Assembly: GCA_946478845.1 (NCBI GenBank) | Contig: CAMLDI010000003.1 | Span: 62,001 to 126,000 of the forward strand | Length of the DNA: 64,000 nucleotides | DNA from: an uncultured Paenibacillaceae bacterium | GTDB lineage: Bacteria; Bacillota; Bacilli; Aneurinibacillales; Aneurinibacillaceae | Reading direction: 5' to 3' | In this document: in pieces, positions 46,288 through 55,606 of the stretch | How the letters are laid out: every line of letters starts with the position of its first letter | Numbering within the stretch: position 1 is the first letter of the stretch | Notes under the pieces: model-generated | Told to the model about the DNA's origin: nothing | Database searches by the model: none | What the model saw: only the letters and a program-made list of their open reading frames with translations | Program-made: the position numbers and the translations under genes

Positions 46288-47391
46288 CTAGGGAATCATC
46301 CCTACAGAAAGGGTCACATTCCCAGATTTTTTCTTTGTTACGATTAGTTTCTCAATTCCGGCATACTTTTTACAAGCCGGTTCACTCACCCCGAAAGCAC
46401 CCGTGTAGCGATAAACCACATGGGAAGGCTCCTCAATGGGTATTTCATTTAACTCTTCTGGTCTATAATAAACAAATTCCCAGCGGTATTTATTGCACAC
46501 TTGCAGCAACCCTGCTTCATTCTTTTTTAAATCAATGGTTGCAATGGCTTTGACACTGTCTATAGAGAAACCTATCTCTTTAAGAGTCTCTCTAATCACC
46601 ATTTCAATCTCTTCAGCCTCAGTGCCCCGATTGCATCCCACACCAAGAACGATGGACTTAGGGCGATAAACCACTAGATGGGGAAGGGAACCCTTCTCCT
46701 CTTCTAAGAGAAGCCGATGTGTAACAACTAAGGCAGCATTGGAATTGGACTGGATGGCCTCTGCTACGGTTTTATAGATTGTGAGATTTCCCGGCATGGG
46801 GGTATCATGCATCCACCAGTTTTTCTCTCCTGATTCCTGGACAATGGCCACCTTTTCACCATTGACCACAGCTGCACTGGCTGGCGTAAGGTTCCCTTCA
46901 GATTCCTTATCCCATATCCAACCAAAACGTTGCCCAAACAGGTCTACGGGTATGGTTTTTTGCACATCAGATGCCGTAGTAACAACGGCCTGAGCCCCTG
47001 TAAGGCTGGCTACTTCCCGGGCCAGTTCATTGGCTCCCCCTAAATGGCCAGACAACACACTAATTGCAAACTGGCCATGGTCATCTACTACCACAACCCC
47101 TGGGTCCGTTTTTTTATCTTTTAAGAGTGGGGCAATCATGCGGACCACTGCCCCCAGTGAGATGAATAAAATGAGTCCCCGATATTGGGGAAACAACCCG
47201 GGAAACAACAGGCGAACAGTCCCTTGAAAAAGGTGAATCCCCCGTTCTTCCTCATCCCCATATCTAAACTTGTCCATATAATATAGGTCTGCTCCAGGCA
47301 TTTGTTCAGCTAATGCTCTGGCCCGTTCTACCCCGTGGCGAGTTATGGCAACAATGGCATAGCGTCCCCTTGCCTGAAGTCCTGGAATCAT
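46288..47391 (-). CDS. cbiG: Cobalt-precorrin-5A hydrolase CbiG
   Basis: The 367-residue enzyme opens the delta-lactone of cobalt-precorrin-5A, releasing acetaldehyde. It has the CbiG N-terminal, middle (FISLGAVVRMIAPLLKDKKTDPGVVVVDD; VLSGHLGGANELA) and C-terminal domains (VLGVGCNRGTEAEEIE). CbiG is a hallmark of the anaerobic, cobalt-early route. The start overlaps the cbiF stop by four bases. Confidence 0.95.
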   Translation of the reverse strand: MIPGLQARGRYAIVAITRHGVERARALAEQMPGADLYYMDKFRYGDEEERGIHLFQGTVRLLFPGLFPQYRGLILFISLGAVVRMIAPLLKDKKTDPGVVVVDDHGQFAISVLSGHLGGANELAREVASLTGAQAVVTTASDVQKTIPVDLFGQRFGWIWDKESEGNLTPASAAVVNGEKVAIVQESGEKNWWMHDTPMPGNLTIYKTVAEAIQSNSNAALVVTHRLLLEEEKGSLPHLVVYRPKSIVLGVGCNRGTEAEEIEMVIRETLKEIGFSIDSVKAIATIDLKKNEAGLLQVCNKYRWEFVYYRPEELNEIPIEEPSHVVYRYTGAFGVSEPACKKYAGIEKLIVTKKKSGNVTLSVGMIP

Positions 47392-48164
47392 AACTGATCC
47401 CCTTTGCGGAACTGATGGGTAAAAGCAGGATCATATAATTTGGAACGGAAATCTTCCGAATCGACTAATCGAGGATCTAGCGCTTTCCCAGCAAGAATCA
47501 TGGCCTGAGAACGAATGCCATTGTCCCGTAAATCCTGTTCTAGATTTTCCAGAGTGGTGCGAATGATTTTTTGATCTGGCCAACTGGCACGATACACCAC
47601 ACCAACAGGGGTATCCGGCTCCCATCCGGCATCATAGAAGGCTTGTACTACCTTTTTCACCAAGGTTGCACTTAAATACAGAGCTACCGTGCTATGGTGA
47701 GATGCCAAATCTTTTAATTTTTCCCGTTCTGGCACAGGAGTGCGCCCTTCCGCCCGGGTCAAAATCACAGTTTGGGTTAAATCAGGCACTGTTAATTCAG
47801 CCTGCAATGCTGCTGCAGAGGCAAAAACAGAGCTAACCCCCGGGATGATTTCAAAATCAATCCCCCGCTTTTTTAAAAGAACCATCTGTTCTAAAATGGC
47901 CCCATACATAGAAGGGTCCCCTGTGTGGACACGAGCGACCATTTTCCCCTCGTGTACCCGTTCTTCCATGATGTTGACCATTTCTTCTAATGTCATACCC
48001 GCACTTTTTAAAATCTCAGCTTCAGGTTTTGAACGATTCACTAACACTTCACTAACAAGAGAATCCGCATAGATGACAACGTCAGCCTCTTGCAATATCT
48101 TTAACCCTTTGACAGTAATTAAATCAGGATCACCTGGGCCTGCACCAACAATATATACTTTCAC
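47388..48164 (-). CDS. cbiF: Cobalt-precorrin-4 C11-methyltransferase CbiF
   Basis: The 258-residue SAM-dependent methyltransferase of the corrin methylase family has VYIVGAGPGDPDLITVKG at the N-terminus and the CbiF/CobM feature RVHTGDPSMYGAILEQM. It methylates C11 after ring contraction. Its end overlaps cbiG, and its start is adjacent to the cbiL stop. Confidence 0.95.
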   Translation of the reverse strand: MKVYIVGAGPGDPDLITVKGLKILQEADVVIYADSLVSEVLVNRSKPEAEILKSAGMTLEEMVNIMEERVHEGKMVARVHTGDPSMYGAILEQMVLLKKRGIDFEIIPGVSSVFASAAALQAELTVPDLTQTVILTRAEGRTPVPEREKLKDLASHHSTVALYLSATLVKKVVQAFYDAGWEPDTPVGVVYRASWPDQKIIRTTLENLEQDLRDNGIRSQAMILAGKALDPRLVDSEDFRSKLYDPAFTHQFRKGDQL

Positions 48165-48871
48165 TATTTTCTCACCACCATTAAACTTAAATAATCTAAT
48201 TTTGTTCCTTTTAATGCAGCTACATCACGGAATATCTTTTCTTCATCTGAAGTAACCCGGGTTACCACTGCTGCTTTTTCGATTAAATCAATCTCTGTTA
48301 AAAGGTCTACCATTTGATCAATCACTTTCGCCACTTTAATAAATACTACTGCATCGTGGTTAAACAAGGCTTGTTTCATAGCCTCCCAATCTTCCGTTGC
48401 AGGGACAATGGCAAAGACTTCATCTCCATCTGCCAGAGGCAAACCTAAGCGGGCTGCCGCCCCATTTACTGAAGAAATTCCTGGCACTACTTCTACCTGG
48501 ATGTCTGGATAATGTTCATCCATTTCCCTCATCAAATGAATAAACGTGCTATATAGGAACGGGTCCCCTTCTGTAATAAAGACCACATCTATTCCTGCTA
48601 ACAATTTTTCCGAAAGAAACCCTACGGTGTTTTTCCATTCTCTTTTCAACACTTCTTGATCCCGTGTCATTGGGAAATACAACCCTAGCAATTCTTTCCC
48701 TTCTTCTTTCACATGGGTGTTAATAATCTTTTGGGCATAACTGTCTGCCCCCATTTTTTTTGCTGGAAAAGAGATGACGGGGCATTCTTGCAATAAACGA
48801 TAGCCTTTTAAGGTGATCAGTTCCGGGTCTCCCGGTCCTACGCCCACACCATATAATGTTCCTGTTGTCAA
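48164..48871 (-). CDS. cbiL: Precorrin-2 / cobalt-factor II C20-methyltransferase CbiL
   Basis: The 235-residue SAM methyltransferase methylates C20 of cobalt-sirohydrochlorin. It begins [20 protein letters not shown] and has the CbiL features [15 protein letters not shown] and [17 protein letters not shown]. It directly follows CbiX action in the pathway. The gene overlaps both cbiET and cbiF, showing tight coupling. Confidence 0.95.
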   Translation of the reverse strand: MTTGTLYGVGVGPGDPELITLKGYRLLQECPVISFPAKKMGADSYAQKIINTHVKEEGKELLGLYFPMTRDQEVLKREWKNTVGFLSEKLLAGIDVVFITEGDPFLYSTFIHLMREMDEHYPDIQVEVVPGISSVNGAAARLGLPLADGDEVFAIVPATEDWEAMKQALFNHDAVVFIKVAKVIDQMVDLLTEIDLIEKAAVVTRVTSDEEKIFRDVAALKGTKLDYLSLMVVRK

Positions 48872-50076
48872 TTTTCTTCCTCCTCCCGGTATGCTTCAAT
48901 AATGTAAACGGGATTCAATCCCTCAAAACGGTTCATATGTAAAATCGGTTTGCTCCGTGATATTTGCGCTAAGGTCATCTGGGTGGCAAATCCGTTCTTC
49001 TTAAAATTTTGCACAGCCTCATAAAGGGACTCGATGGTGACAGCATTGAGGACAATGCGCCCCCCCTTTTTCAAACGGCGGCAGGCAATTTCTAATATTT
49101 GTTCCATGCCACCATTGGTCCCCCCAATAAATACAGCATCTGGGTCAGCAAAGGAATCCAATCCTTCCGGCGCTTTTCCATGAGTAAGAGTAAAGTCTGT
49201 GCGGAACTTCTTCATATTCCTCTGGCAATTCTCTAAATCTGGCAGGTTTTTCTCAATGGCAAACACTTGTCCCTGACGGGCAATGCGGGCCGCTTCAATG
49301 GCCATCGATCCGGTACAAGTGCCAATATCCCAAACCGTGCTGTCTTCTTTTAGCTTAAGGGCTGCAAGGCTTAGCACCCGAATCTCTTTTTTTGTAATCA
49401 ACCCTTTATCTGGAGACCTATGGGAAAATTCATCATCCCCAATTCCCAGGGGCCAAAAAGGTGTGGATGCGACTCTCCGCAAAATCACAAGATTTAAGGG
49501 GTCAAACTCTTCTCCTGCCATTTCCTCCAGGGTAAAGAAACGGATTTCTTCCTCCGGGCCCCCTACCCTTTCTGCCACAATGGCCTCATATTCGGTAATG
49601 CCAAAGTCCAATAGATAACGGGCAATAGCATTAGGGGAATTTTCTTCATCGGTTAAGAGGCACACTTTATCCTTGCCATCCACTTTTTGTGCCAACCCTT
49701 TTATGTTCCGTCCATGAACACTAAGAAAGGTGCAATCCTGCCAGGAATCTTGAATCCGGGAAAAAGCCAGTTGCACTGAACTTAAAGCTGGATAAATTTC
49801 CACGGTTAGCTTTTTGCACAGATAACTGCCAACCCCATAGAAAAGAGGGTCTCCGGAAGCCAGCACCACAATGCTTTTCCCAGACTCTTTCATTCTTTCC
49901 ACCAGAGCAGAGAGGCCGTTTTTAATGATCCACTTTTCTCCCTTATACTCAGGGAAAAAATCCAACACCCGTTCTCCACCGACTAAAATATCGCTTTCAG
50001 CAATCCATTTATGATAAAGGGGAAGAAGGCTTGATTGCCCATCTTCTCCGATGCCAATTACTTTAATGGGCCCCAT
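48868..50076 (-). CDS. cbiET: CbiE-CbiT fusion (cobalt-precorrin-7 C5/C15-methyltransferase, decarboxylating)
   Basis: The 402-residue bifunctional enzyme methylates C5 and C15 and decarboxylates the C12 acetate. Residues 1 to about 200 are CbiE ([27 protein letters not shown]). The remainder is CbiT ([38 protein letters not shown]). The fused arrangement is like CobL of aerobic organisms. The start lies 18 nt inside the cbiD end. Confidence 0.94.
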   Translation of the reverse strand: MGPIKVIGIGEDGQSSLLPLYHKWIAESDILVGGERVLDFFPEYKGEKWIIKNGLSALVERMKESGKSIVVLASGDPLFYGVGSYLCKKLTVEIYPALSSVQLAFSRIQDSWQDCTFLSVHGRNIKGLAQKVDGKDKVCLLTDEENSPNAIARYLLDFGITEYEAIVAERVGGPEEEIRFFTLEEMAGEEFDPLNLVILRRVASTPFWPLGIGDDEFSHRSPDKGLITKKEIRVLSLAALKLKEDSTVWDIGTCTGSMAIEAARIARQGQVFAIEKNLPDLENCQRNMKKFRTDFTLTHGKAPEGLDSFADPDAVFIGGTNGGMEQILEIACRRLKKGGRIVLNAVTIESLYEAVQNFKKNGFATQMTLAQISRSKPILHMNRFEGLNPVYIIEAYREEEEN

Positions 50077-51173
50077 GCCACCCGCTCCCTTCCTAAAATT
50101 CGTTGATCCATGGTAATCAAAATAGTTTCTACTTCCATGCCTCCGCCAACTTCTTGCAACACATTTTCACAAACATGGAGACATAGCTTCTGAAAAAAGG
50201 AACCATACCCTGCTGCCACCATTAAATCTCCTACTTCGCTGGCTGTATTGGCCTGCTCCACCTTCTCGCACAAGTCAGCAGGCACTCCTGCTTCTTCGGC
50301 CAACTGGCGCAAAAAGTGAAAATCTACCTGATTGCCTTTGGAATGGACCATCATCATCCCCTGGGACACTTTGGAGAATTTCCCCATCATGCCTACCAGG
50401 GTTATTTTTTGCACTCCCTTTGCCTTGCACTGTTTGGCAGAAAACCCTACGAAATCTCCCATTTCAATAAAGGATTCCTCTGCTTTCTCTGGAAAAAGAG
50501 AGATTGCAAATTTCTCGCTGCGCCCTCCCGTGGTTAAAATCAAATGGTCTCTGCCACAGGCCACGGCTACCCCAATAGCTCGGGCCACACTGGCCATGTA
50601 AGCGGAAGTTGAAAAAGGAAACACAGTGCCCCGGGTCCCCAAAATGGAGATCCCCCCGATAATCCCGAGGCGGGCGTTCATGGTTTTTTTTGCAATTTCT
50701 TCCCCTTTGGGAACAGATATGACAATACGGACCCCTTTATGGGACAAGCCCGCCTCAGCTAACACTTCTAATGCCGTTTCCTTTAACATTTTCCTGGGTA
50801 CAGGATTTATGGCCGCTTCACCTACGGGAATGGGAAGTCCAGGTTTGGTCACCCTGCCTACTCCAATCCCTCCATCAATCTCAATGCACTGCCTGTCCAA
50901 CCAGGATACGGTAGCCACAATAAGGGCTTGATGGGTGGCATCAGGGTCGTCCCCTGCATCCTTAATGGTCCCTGCTGATACCTCTTCACCTTCAAATCGA
51001 ACAAACTCCATAGAAAAAGTAGCGTTTTTTCCTACAGGCAAGTGAATGGTGGATGATGTCACTTCTTTTCCCTGGATTAGTGACTGTAAAGCGGCTTTCA
51101 TAGCAGCCGCCGCATTGGCACCCGTGGTATACCCTTGCCTCAGTTCACCCTTTTTTTCTTCCTCTGCCATCAC
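50058..51173 (-). CDS. cbiD: Cobalt-precorrin-5B C1-methyltransferase CbiD
   Basis: The 371-residue enzyme methylates C1 and is specific to the cobalt-early route. The signature [19 protein letters not shown] at the N-terminus, [12 protein letters not shown] and [22 protein letters not shown] are characteristic of CbiD. It lies one base after cbiC and overlaps cbiET. Together with CbiG it identifies the anaerobic pathway. Confidence 0.95.
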   Translation of the reverse strand: MMAEEEKKGELRQGYTTGANAAAAMKAALQSLIQGKEVTSSTIHLPVGKNATFSMEFVRFEGEEVSAGTIKDAGDDPDATHQALIVATVSWLDRQCIEIDGGIGVGRVTKPGLPIPVGEAAINPVPRKMLKETALEVLAEAGLSHKGVRIVISVPKGEEIAKKTMNARLGIIGGISILGTRGTVFPFSTSAYMASVARAIGVAVACGRDHLILTTGGRSEKFAISLFPEKAEESFIEMGDFVGFSAKQCKAKGVQKITLVGMMGKFSKVSQGMMMVHSKGNQVDFHFLRQLAEEAGVPADLCEKVEQANTASEVGDLMVAAGYGSFFQKLCLHVCENVLQEVGGGMEVETILITMDQRILGRERVAWGPLK

Positions 51174-51174
51174 A

Positions 51175-51825
51175 TTACTCCTGCTTTTCTGCGAGAATGG
51201 AGAGTGCGTTCACAGCAGATACCACAATGGTACTGCCGCCTTTTCTTCCCACATTGGTAATGAAAGGAATATCTAATTTGGCTAATTCTTCTTTAGATTC
51301 AGCAGCGGAAACAAAGCCAACAGGCATGCCGATGACCAGGCTTGGTCTCGCTTCCCCTTCTTTAATTAAACGAATGAGTTCGAGAAGAGCTGTTGGCGCA
51401 TTGCCAATAGCAAAAATCCCCCCTTCTGCTTCTCTGATGGCTTTTCGCATGGAAACAATAGCACGGGTCGTATTTAACCGTTTTGCTTCCTCTACAACAT
51501 CTGGATCAGAAATATACACATGGACACTTCCGCCAAACTTCTCAATGCGAGGCTTACTGATTCCCACCTGCACCATTTGCACATCAGCTACAATTTTTCG
51601 GCCCTCTCGAATGGCCTTAATGCCTGCTTGGACAGCATCAGGATGAAAAAGCAGGCTTCGTCCCAATTCGAAATCAGCAGAAGCATGAATCACCCGCTGC
51701 ACAATAGGATATTGCTCCTCAGTAAAAGGGTGGGGGCCTAATTCTTCTGTAATAATTTCAAAGCTATTCTTTTCAATTTCTTGAGGTTGGACAGTTGTTG
51801 GTTTAAATTCTGTATGAAAATCCAT
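51175..51825 (-). CDS. cbiC: Cobalt-precorrin-8 methylmutase CbiC
   Basis: The 216-residue enzyme moves a methyl group from C11 to C12, giving cobyrinic acid. The catalytic histidine is H47 in RVIHASADFE; GMPVGFVSAAESKEEL and TNVGRKGGSTIVVSAVNAL are family features. It shares one base with the cbiJ stop and is followed by cbiD. Confidence 0.95.
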   Translation of the reverse strand: MDFHTEFKPTTVQPQEIEKNSFEIITEELGPHPFTEEQYPIVQRVIHASADFELGRSLLFHPDAVQAGIKAIREGRKIVADVQMVQVGISKPRIEKFGGSVHVYISDPDVVEEAKRLNTTRAIVSMRKAIREAEGGIFAIGNAPTALLELIRLIKEGEARPSLVIGMPVGFVSAAESKEELAKLDIPFITNVGRKGGSTIVVSAVNALSILAEKQE

Positions 51826-52607
51826 TATAGGGGTTTCTCCTTTCCCATTTGTTTTCTAAGAGCTTCTATTACTCTATTAAAATCTGAATAGGTTGTTCCA
51901 TATTGAATAGATGGGCGTTCAATTAAGAGCACTGGAATCCCCAGCTCTATTGCCGCCTTGATTTTCTCATCCACTGAACCCTGTTTGCCGCTTTCCTTGC
52001 TGATGACAAGGGTTGCTCCGTATTGGCGATACATGGCTGCATTTAATTCCTTAGAAAAAGGCCCCTGCATGGCAATAATGTTTTTTTGTGCCACACCAAG
52101 CTTCTGGCATTTTTCCATGTTATCCAGGCGGGGCAACATGCGGGCAATGAGTGTTAATCCTGGCTTCCCAAGCAATTTTTTCGTGAAGACCTCCAGGGTT
52201 TTACTGCCTGTGGTCAACATCACTACCCCTTGATGGCTGGAGGCCTGTTCTGCCGCTTCCTCATAATCTTTTACTTTCGTAATAAGGGGATGGGTGTGCC
52301 CATCTTCCTTTGGCCGTTCATAACGAATATAAGGAATATTAAGGAGGCGGGAAGCTTCTATGGCGTTGCGGGAAGCCTCTTCCGCAAAAGGATGGCTGGC
52401 ATCTACAATAACCATTGCCTGATAATTTTTTGCCAGCATGGCTAATTGCTGACAATCAAGCCGCCCTAAATGGACGTCAATCCCTGCTTCCTGTAAGGAG
52501 TGTGCCGCACTTTCCGTGACGACTGTCGTTATAAGGGAATATCCTTTTCTATGTAATGTGATGGCTAATTCTCGGGCATCACTGGTTCCTGCGAGAAAGA
52601 GGATCAT
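51825..52607 (-). CDS. cbiJ: Cobalt-precorrin-6A reductase CbiJ
   Basis: The 260-residue NADH-dependent reductase reduces the macrocycle of cobalt-precorrin-6A. Features are ILFLAGTSDARELAITL at the N-terminus, DASHPFAEEASRNAIEA and VVISKESGKQGSVDEKIKAA, all typical of CbiJ/CobK. The start overlaps the cbiX stop by four bases. Confidence 0.94.
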   Translation of the reverse strand: MILFLAGTSDARELAITLHRKGYSLITTVVTESAAHSLQEAGIDVHLGRLDCQQLAMLAKNYQAMVIVDASHPFAEEASRNAIEASRLLNIPYIRYERPKEDGHTHPLITKVKDYEEAAEQASSHQGVVMLTTGSKTLEVFTKKLLGKPGLTLIARMLPRLDNMEKCQKLGVAQKNIIAMQGPFSKELNAAMYRQYGATLVISKESGKQGSVDEKIKAAIELGIPVLLIERPSIQYGTTYSDFNRVIEALRKQMGKEKPL

Positions 52608-53506
52608 CCATGAACCTCCTCCTCTTTTTCATGATGGTGATGGTGATGATGTCCGTGATGGTGGTGATCGTGTCCATGATGATGGTGATGTCCTGCTTCT
52701 TCAGTAAGGGCAAGGCGGTATTTGCACCCATCGCAATTCATTTTGGCATCTCCGGCAAGGGCTTCCTTCACCCGGTCTAAAAACACTTTTTTCAACCCTG
52801 GATGGAAGCCAAAATAATCGGTCATTACCATTTCAATACCAGGATATTGAGCGCAAAAGCCATCCAACCATCCTTGGATTCGTTTCATTAACACCCCGGT
52901 AAATAAAAGATAAGGGAGAATCACAATCCGTTTCGCACCTAGAGCAATGCAACGCTGAATTCCCTCTTCTACCGTTGGTGTCGTTACCCCAATAAAGCAA
53001 GTTTCTACCCATCGGACGGGAAAACGCTCCCAGAGGAGACGGGATAGTTTAAATAAATCACTGTTGGCATCAGGGTCACTTGATCCCCTGCCTACCAGCA
53101 ATAACGCGGTTTCCTCTGGTTTGCGGGATAATTCCTCTTGATTAAAACCCACCTCTTCCATCCGGGCATCTAAAATGGAGAATACTTCTTCATGAAAAGC
53201 AATAGGCCGTCCATAAGTAAACTTCACATTAGGAAACTTCTCTTTCCCTCTGTCCATTGCTGCAGGAATATGCATTTTGGAATGGCCTGCAGCAAGAAGC
53301 ATCATGGGGATTAACACCACTTCATCCGCTCCCTGGCGAATGCAATTCTCAATTCCTTCATCTACATCAGGCTGGCAAAATTCCAGGTAACAGGTTTCAA
53401 TAATGGGAACATCAATTTTCTCCTGTATCCCTTTCACGAAAATAGCTATCTCTTCATTTCCTTCTGGGTCTTTACTGCCATGCCCCACAAATAGGATTGC
53501 TTTCAT
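52604..53506 (-). CDS. cbiX: Sirohydrochlorin cobaltochelatase CbiX with [4Fe-4S] motif and histidine tail
   Basis: The 300-residue class II chelatase inserts cobalt into sirohydrochlorin at the start of the cobalt-early route. Two CbiX repeats are visible: FVGHGSKDPEG near residue 7 with active-site histidine H9, and a second with LLLVGRGSSDPDANSD. Near the C-terminus, MNCDGC is the MXCXXC motif known to hold an Fe-S cluster in B. megaterium CbiX. It is followed by a tail with 17 histidines in a short stretch, broken only by Gly and Asp. The tail probably stores or delivers cobalt. The ATG used lies at eight bases from AAAGGTGG; a GTG four codons earlier overlaps that site. Confidence 0.95.
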   Translation of the reverse strand: MKAILFVGHGSKDPEGNEEIAIFVKGIQEKIDVPIIETCYLEFCQPDVDEGIENCIRQGADEVVLIPMMLLAAGHSKMHIPAAMDRGKEKFPNVKFTYGRPIAFHEEVFSILDARMEEVGFNQEELSRKPEETALLLVGRGSSDPDANSDLFKLSRLLWERFPVRWVETCFIGVTTPTVEEGIQRCIALGAKRIVILPYLLFTGVLMKRIQGWLDGFCAQYPGIEMVMTDYFGFHPGLKKVFLDRVKEALAGDAKMNCDGCKYRLALTEEAGHHHHHGHDHHHHGHHHHHHHEKEEEVHG

Positions 53507-53533
53507 ATAAAAAGCCACCTTTCAAGGTTTGAA

Positions 53534-55048
53534 TTAACAAGCCGGGTCATTCCAGCTATATCCTGCGATTTTTCCCACACGGCTTAAATATTTATAGAAC
53601 CGCTCCCCAGGATGCCCTTCTTCCCTATAGGTGCAGACAATTTTCTCTACTGTATCCACGATCAATTCAGGTTCCATTCCTTCAGCAACTAACTGTGCCT
53701 GGTAGGCCTGGCGCCCTGCTGTTTTCCCTCCAATGAACAGGTCAAATTTCCCTCGGCGATACACAATGGCAATGTCTTCTTTAACCGCCCCATAACAAAC
53801 CATGCCACAGCCATTGAATCCAATGCGCAATTCCTTAGGCACAGACAGGCCGCCAACCCGGGCCAGGATCTCTTCTGCATAGGGAATGGGGTCTTTTTTA
53901 TCCCCATCACAAAAATCGCAAGCTTTTACCATCACTACATCCCCTGTTGGAGCTACCCAAAGTCCTGCTTCCCGCAGTTTTTGCACATCCTGTTTCGGTT
54001 CGCAATCTCCAGAAAGGGTTAAAAGAAGGCCATGGTGAGGACTATATTCAATCCCGCCTTTTTCACCGGCTACCTCTCCTATGATTTTCCACTGATTAGG
54101 AGTAAAGACTTTATTCACCAACCCAGGTGAAACCATACACTCAAAGGTCGCTGTGAAGGCTGGTTGCACATAAGATGGAGCAGGTCTCGCCCCATCCTTT
54201 TCATTAGCAACAGTATGTAATGCCCACGGCTCTGCTTCTTCTTTTAACCGCTCATGAAGTTTTAAATTTTGTTCTTCCCGATCCAGGGTATATTTACGGT
54301 GGTAACCTCTCGGTGTCACCATTTTTCCGTCATATACAAAAGTGGATGTATTGCCCACAACCACTGTGGTCAACATGCCGATTTCGTGCTCCAGCATATG
54401 TTCCAAATCTGTTACCACTACAGATTGCCGTTCCCTGTATGCACTTTTCACCAGGCCTACAGGAGTTTGAGGGGAACGGTATTGGAGCAGAATTCTTCTT
54501 GCTTCTTCAATTTGTCGGGTCCGGCGGCCACTTTTCGGATTATAAAAAGCAATGACAAAATCAGCCTGGGCTGCAGCATCCACCCTGCGGGCAATGACTT
54601 CCCAGGGGGTTAAATGATCGCTTAAACTAATGGTACAGGCATCATGCATAATAGGAGCCCCTAGAAGGGATGCACAAGAATTGATTGCCGAAATCCCCGG
54701 AATTACTTCCACTTCTAAATCTCTAGATGTTAGCCCTTTTTCTGCCATTACTTCATAAACAAGGCCTGCCATGCCATAAACCCCGGCATCCCCACTGGAA
54801 ATCACACCGGCAGTCTTTCCTTCTAACACCACACGAATGGCTTCCTGGGCACGAGCCACTTCTTCTGTCATTCCTGCTTCCATTACCACCTGGTCCTCAT
54901 GCAACAAATCACGGACAAGGTCTACATAGGTTTTATAGCCTAAAATCACCTGGGATTCTCTAATAGCTTCCCTGGCTCTTGCCGTCAAATGGCCCTCGCT
55001 TCCCGGACCGAAACCAATTAGTAACAACTTGCCTTTATGACCTTCCAT
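53534..55048 (-). CDS. cbiH60: Ring-contracting C17-methyltransferase CbiH60
   Basis: The 504-residue protein is an extended CbiH. Residues 1 to about 245 form the precorrin-3B C17-methyltransferase (LIGFGPGSEGHLTARA, SSGDAGVYGMAGLVYE). The C-terminal region of about 210 residues resembles nitrite/sulfite reductase half-domains and has cysteines C377, C380, C414 and C418 (ACDFCDG; NGCGMVCYG) able to hold a [4Fe-4S] cluster. This is the architecture of B. megaterium CbiH60, which performs anaerobic ring contraction. It is the first gene of the 21-gene operon, behind riboswitch 2. Confidence 0.95.
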   Translation of the reverse strand: MEGHKGKLLLIGFGPGSEGHLTARAREAIRESQVILGYKTYVDLVRDLLHEDQVVMEAGMTEEVARAQEAIRVVLEGKTAGVISSGDAGVYGMAGLVYEVMAEKGLTSRDLEVEVIPGISAINSCASLLGAPIMHDACTISLSDHLTPWEVIARRVDAAAQADFVIAFYNPKSGRRTRQIEEARRILLQYRSPQTPVGLVKSAYRERQSVVVTDLEHMLEHEIGMLTTVVVGNTSTFVYDGKMVTPRGYHRKYTLDREEQNLKLHERLKEEAEPWALHTVANEKDGARPAPSYVQPAFTATFECMVSPGLVNKVFTPNQWKIIGEVAGEKGGIEYSPHHGLLLTLSGDCEPKQDVQKLREAGLWVAPTGDVVMVKACDFCDGDKKDPIPYAEEILARVGGLSVPKELRIGFNGCGMVCYGAVKEDIAIVYRRGKFDLFIGGKTAGRQAYQAQLVAEGMEPELIVDTVEKIVCTYREEGHPGERFYKYLSRVGKIAGYSWNDPAC

Positions 55049-55080
55049 TTTCCTGCATCCTCCTATCTAAAAACAAAACA

Positions 55081-55118
55081 ATTAAAAAAGGGTGCCCTTC
55101 TCTTAAGAAGAACACCCC
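55081..55118 (-). terminator. Riboswitch 2 expression-platform terminator (cbi operon)
   Basis: On the minus strand GGGTG and CACCC enclose TTCTT/AGAA pairing and are followed by TTTTTTAATT. It lies 33 nt before the cbiH60 start, downstream of the riboswitch. Confidence 0.85.
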
Positions 55119-55249
55119 TGTGGGTCCAAGTTAGAATACTATAATAGAATCTGCTATTTCTCATTCATTAATAGAATAAGCAGGAAATCCTATTTCCCAT
55201 CCAACCTGTTCATCTTCCTATTCCTCGTAGGTGAAACATGAACTTAGTA

Positions 55250-55410
55250 CACAGGCAGGTCTCCTGACTTACGCGTCAACGCCTGCTCCCCCTTCCCAGA
55301 ATTTCTTATCCCAGTGGTTTTTGCGAGCAGACTCTTCGAATACAGTGGCGGGACCGTGCCGGAATCACACCGGCTTCCCTTTTCTCATACATTTACATAT
55401 GAACCTATGA
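55250..55410 (-). ncRNA. Cobalamin riboswitch 2 (cbi operon)
   Basis: On the minus strand the conserved parts are GGGAAGCCGGTG, then CGGTCCCGCCACTGTA, and the B12 box GTCAGGAGACCTGCCTG. It stands before the 21-gene cobalamin operon. About 130 nt separate it from the terminator, room for an antiterminator. Upstream to 55606 I see no gene and only weak promoter candidates. Confidence 0.95.
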
Positions 55411-55606
55411 CTTTTTAATATTTAATTTTACTATATGATGATACTCCAATTTAAAGGAATATGTCTATACTAAAAAATTCTCAACGTCTTCTTTGGAGGT
55501 CCCGGTTGGTACATCATAAACATCCTTCTTTTTAAAACGAATAACTTATTTAGGAGTACCAGCCCACTATTTACATTACCATTGTGTGAGAGGGAGTTTT
55601 TTGTAG

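Noticed and set aside
52619..52705. Short repeat-like tract of ATG/GTG triplets, considered as a CRISPR or microsatellite
   Set aside because: It is the codon pattern of the CbiX histidine tail, read on the opposite strand.
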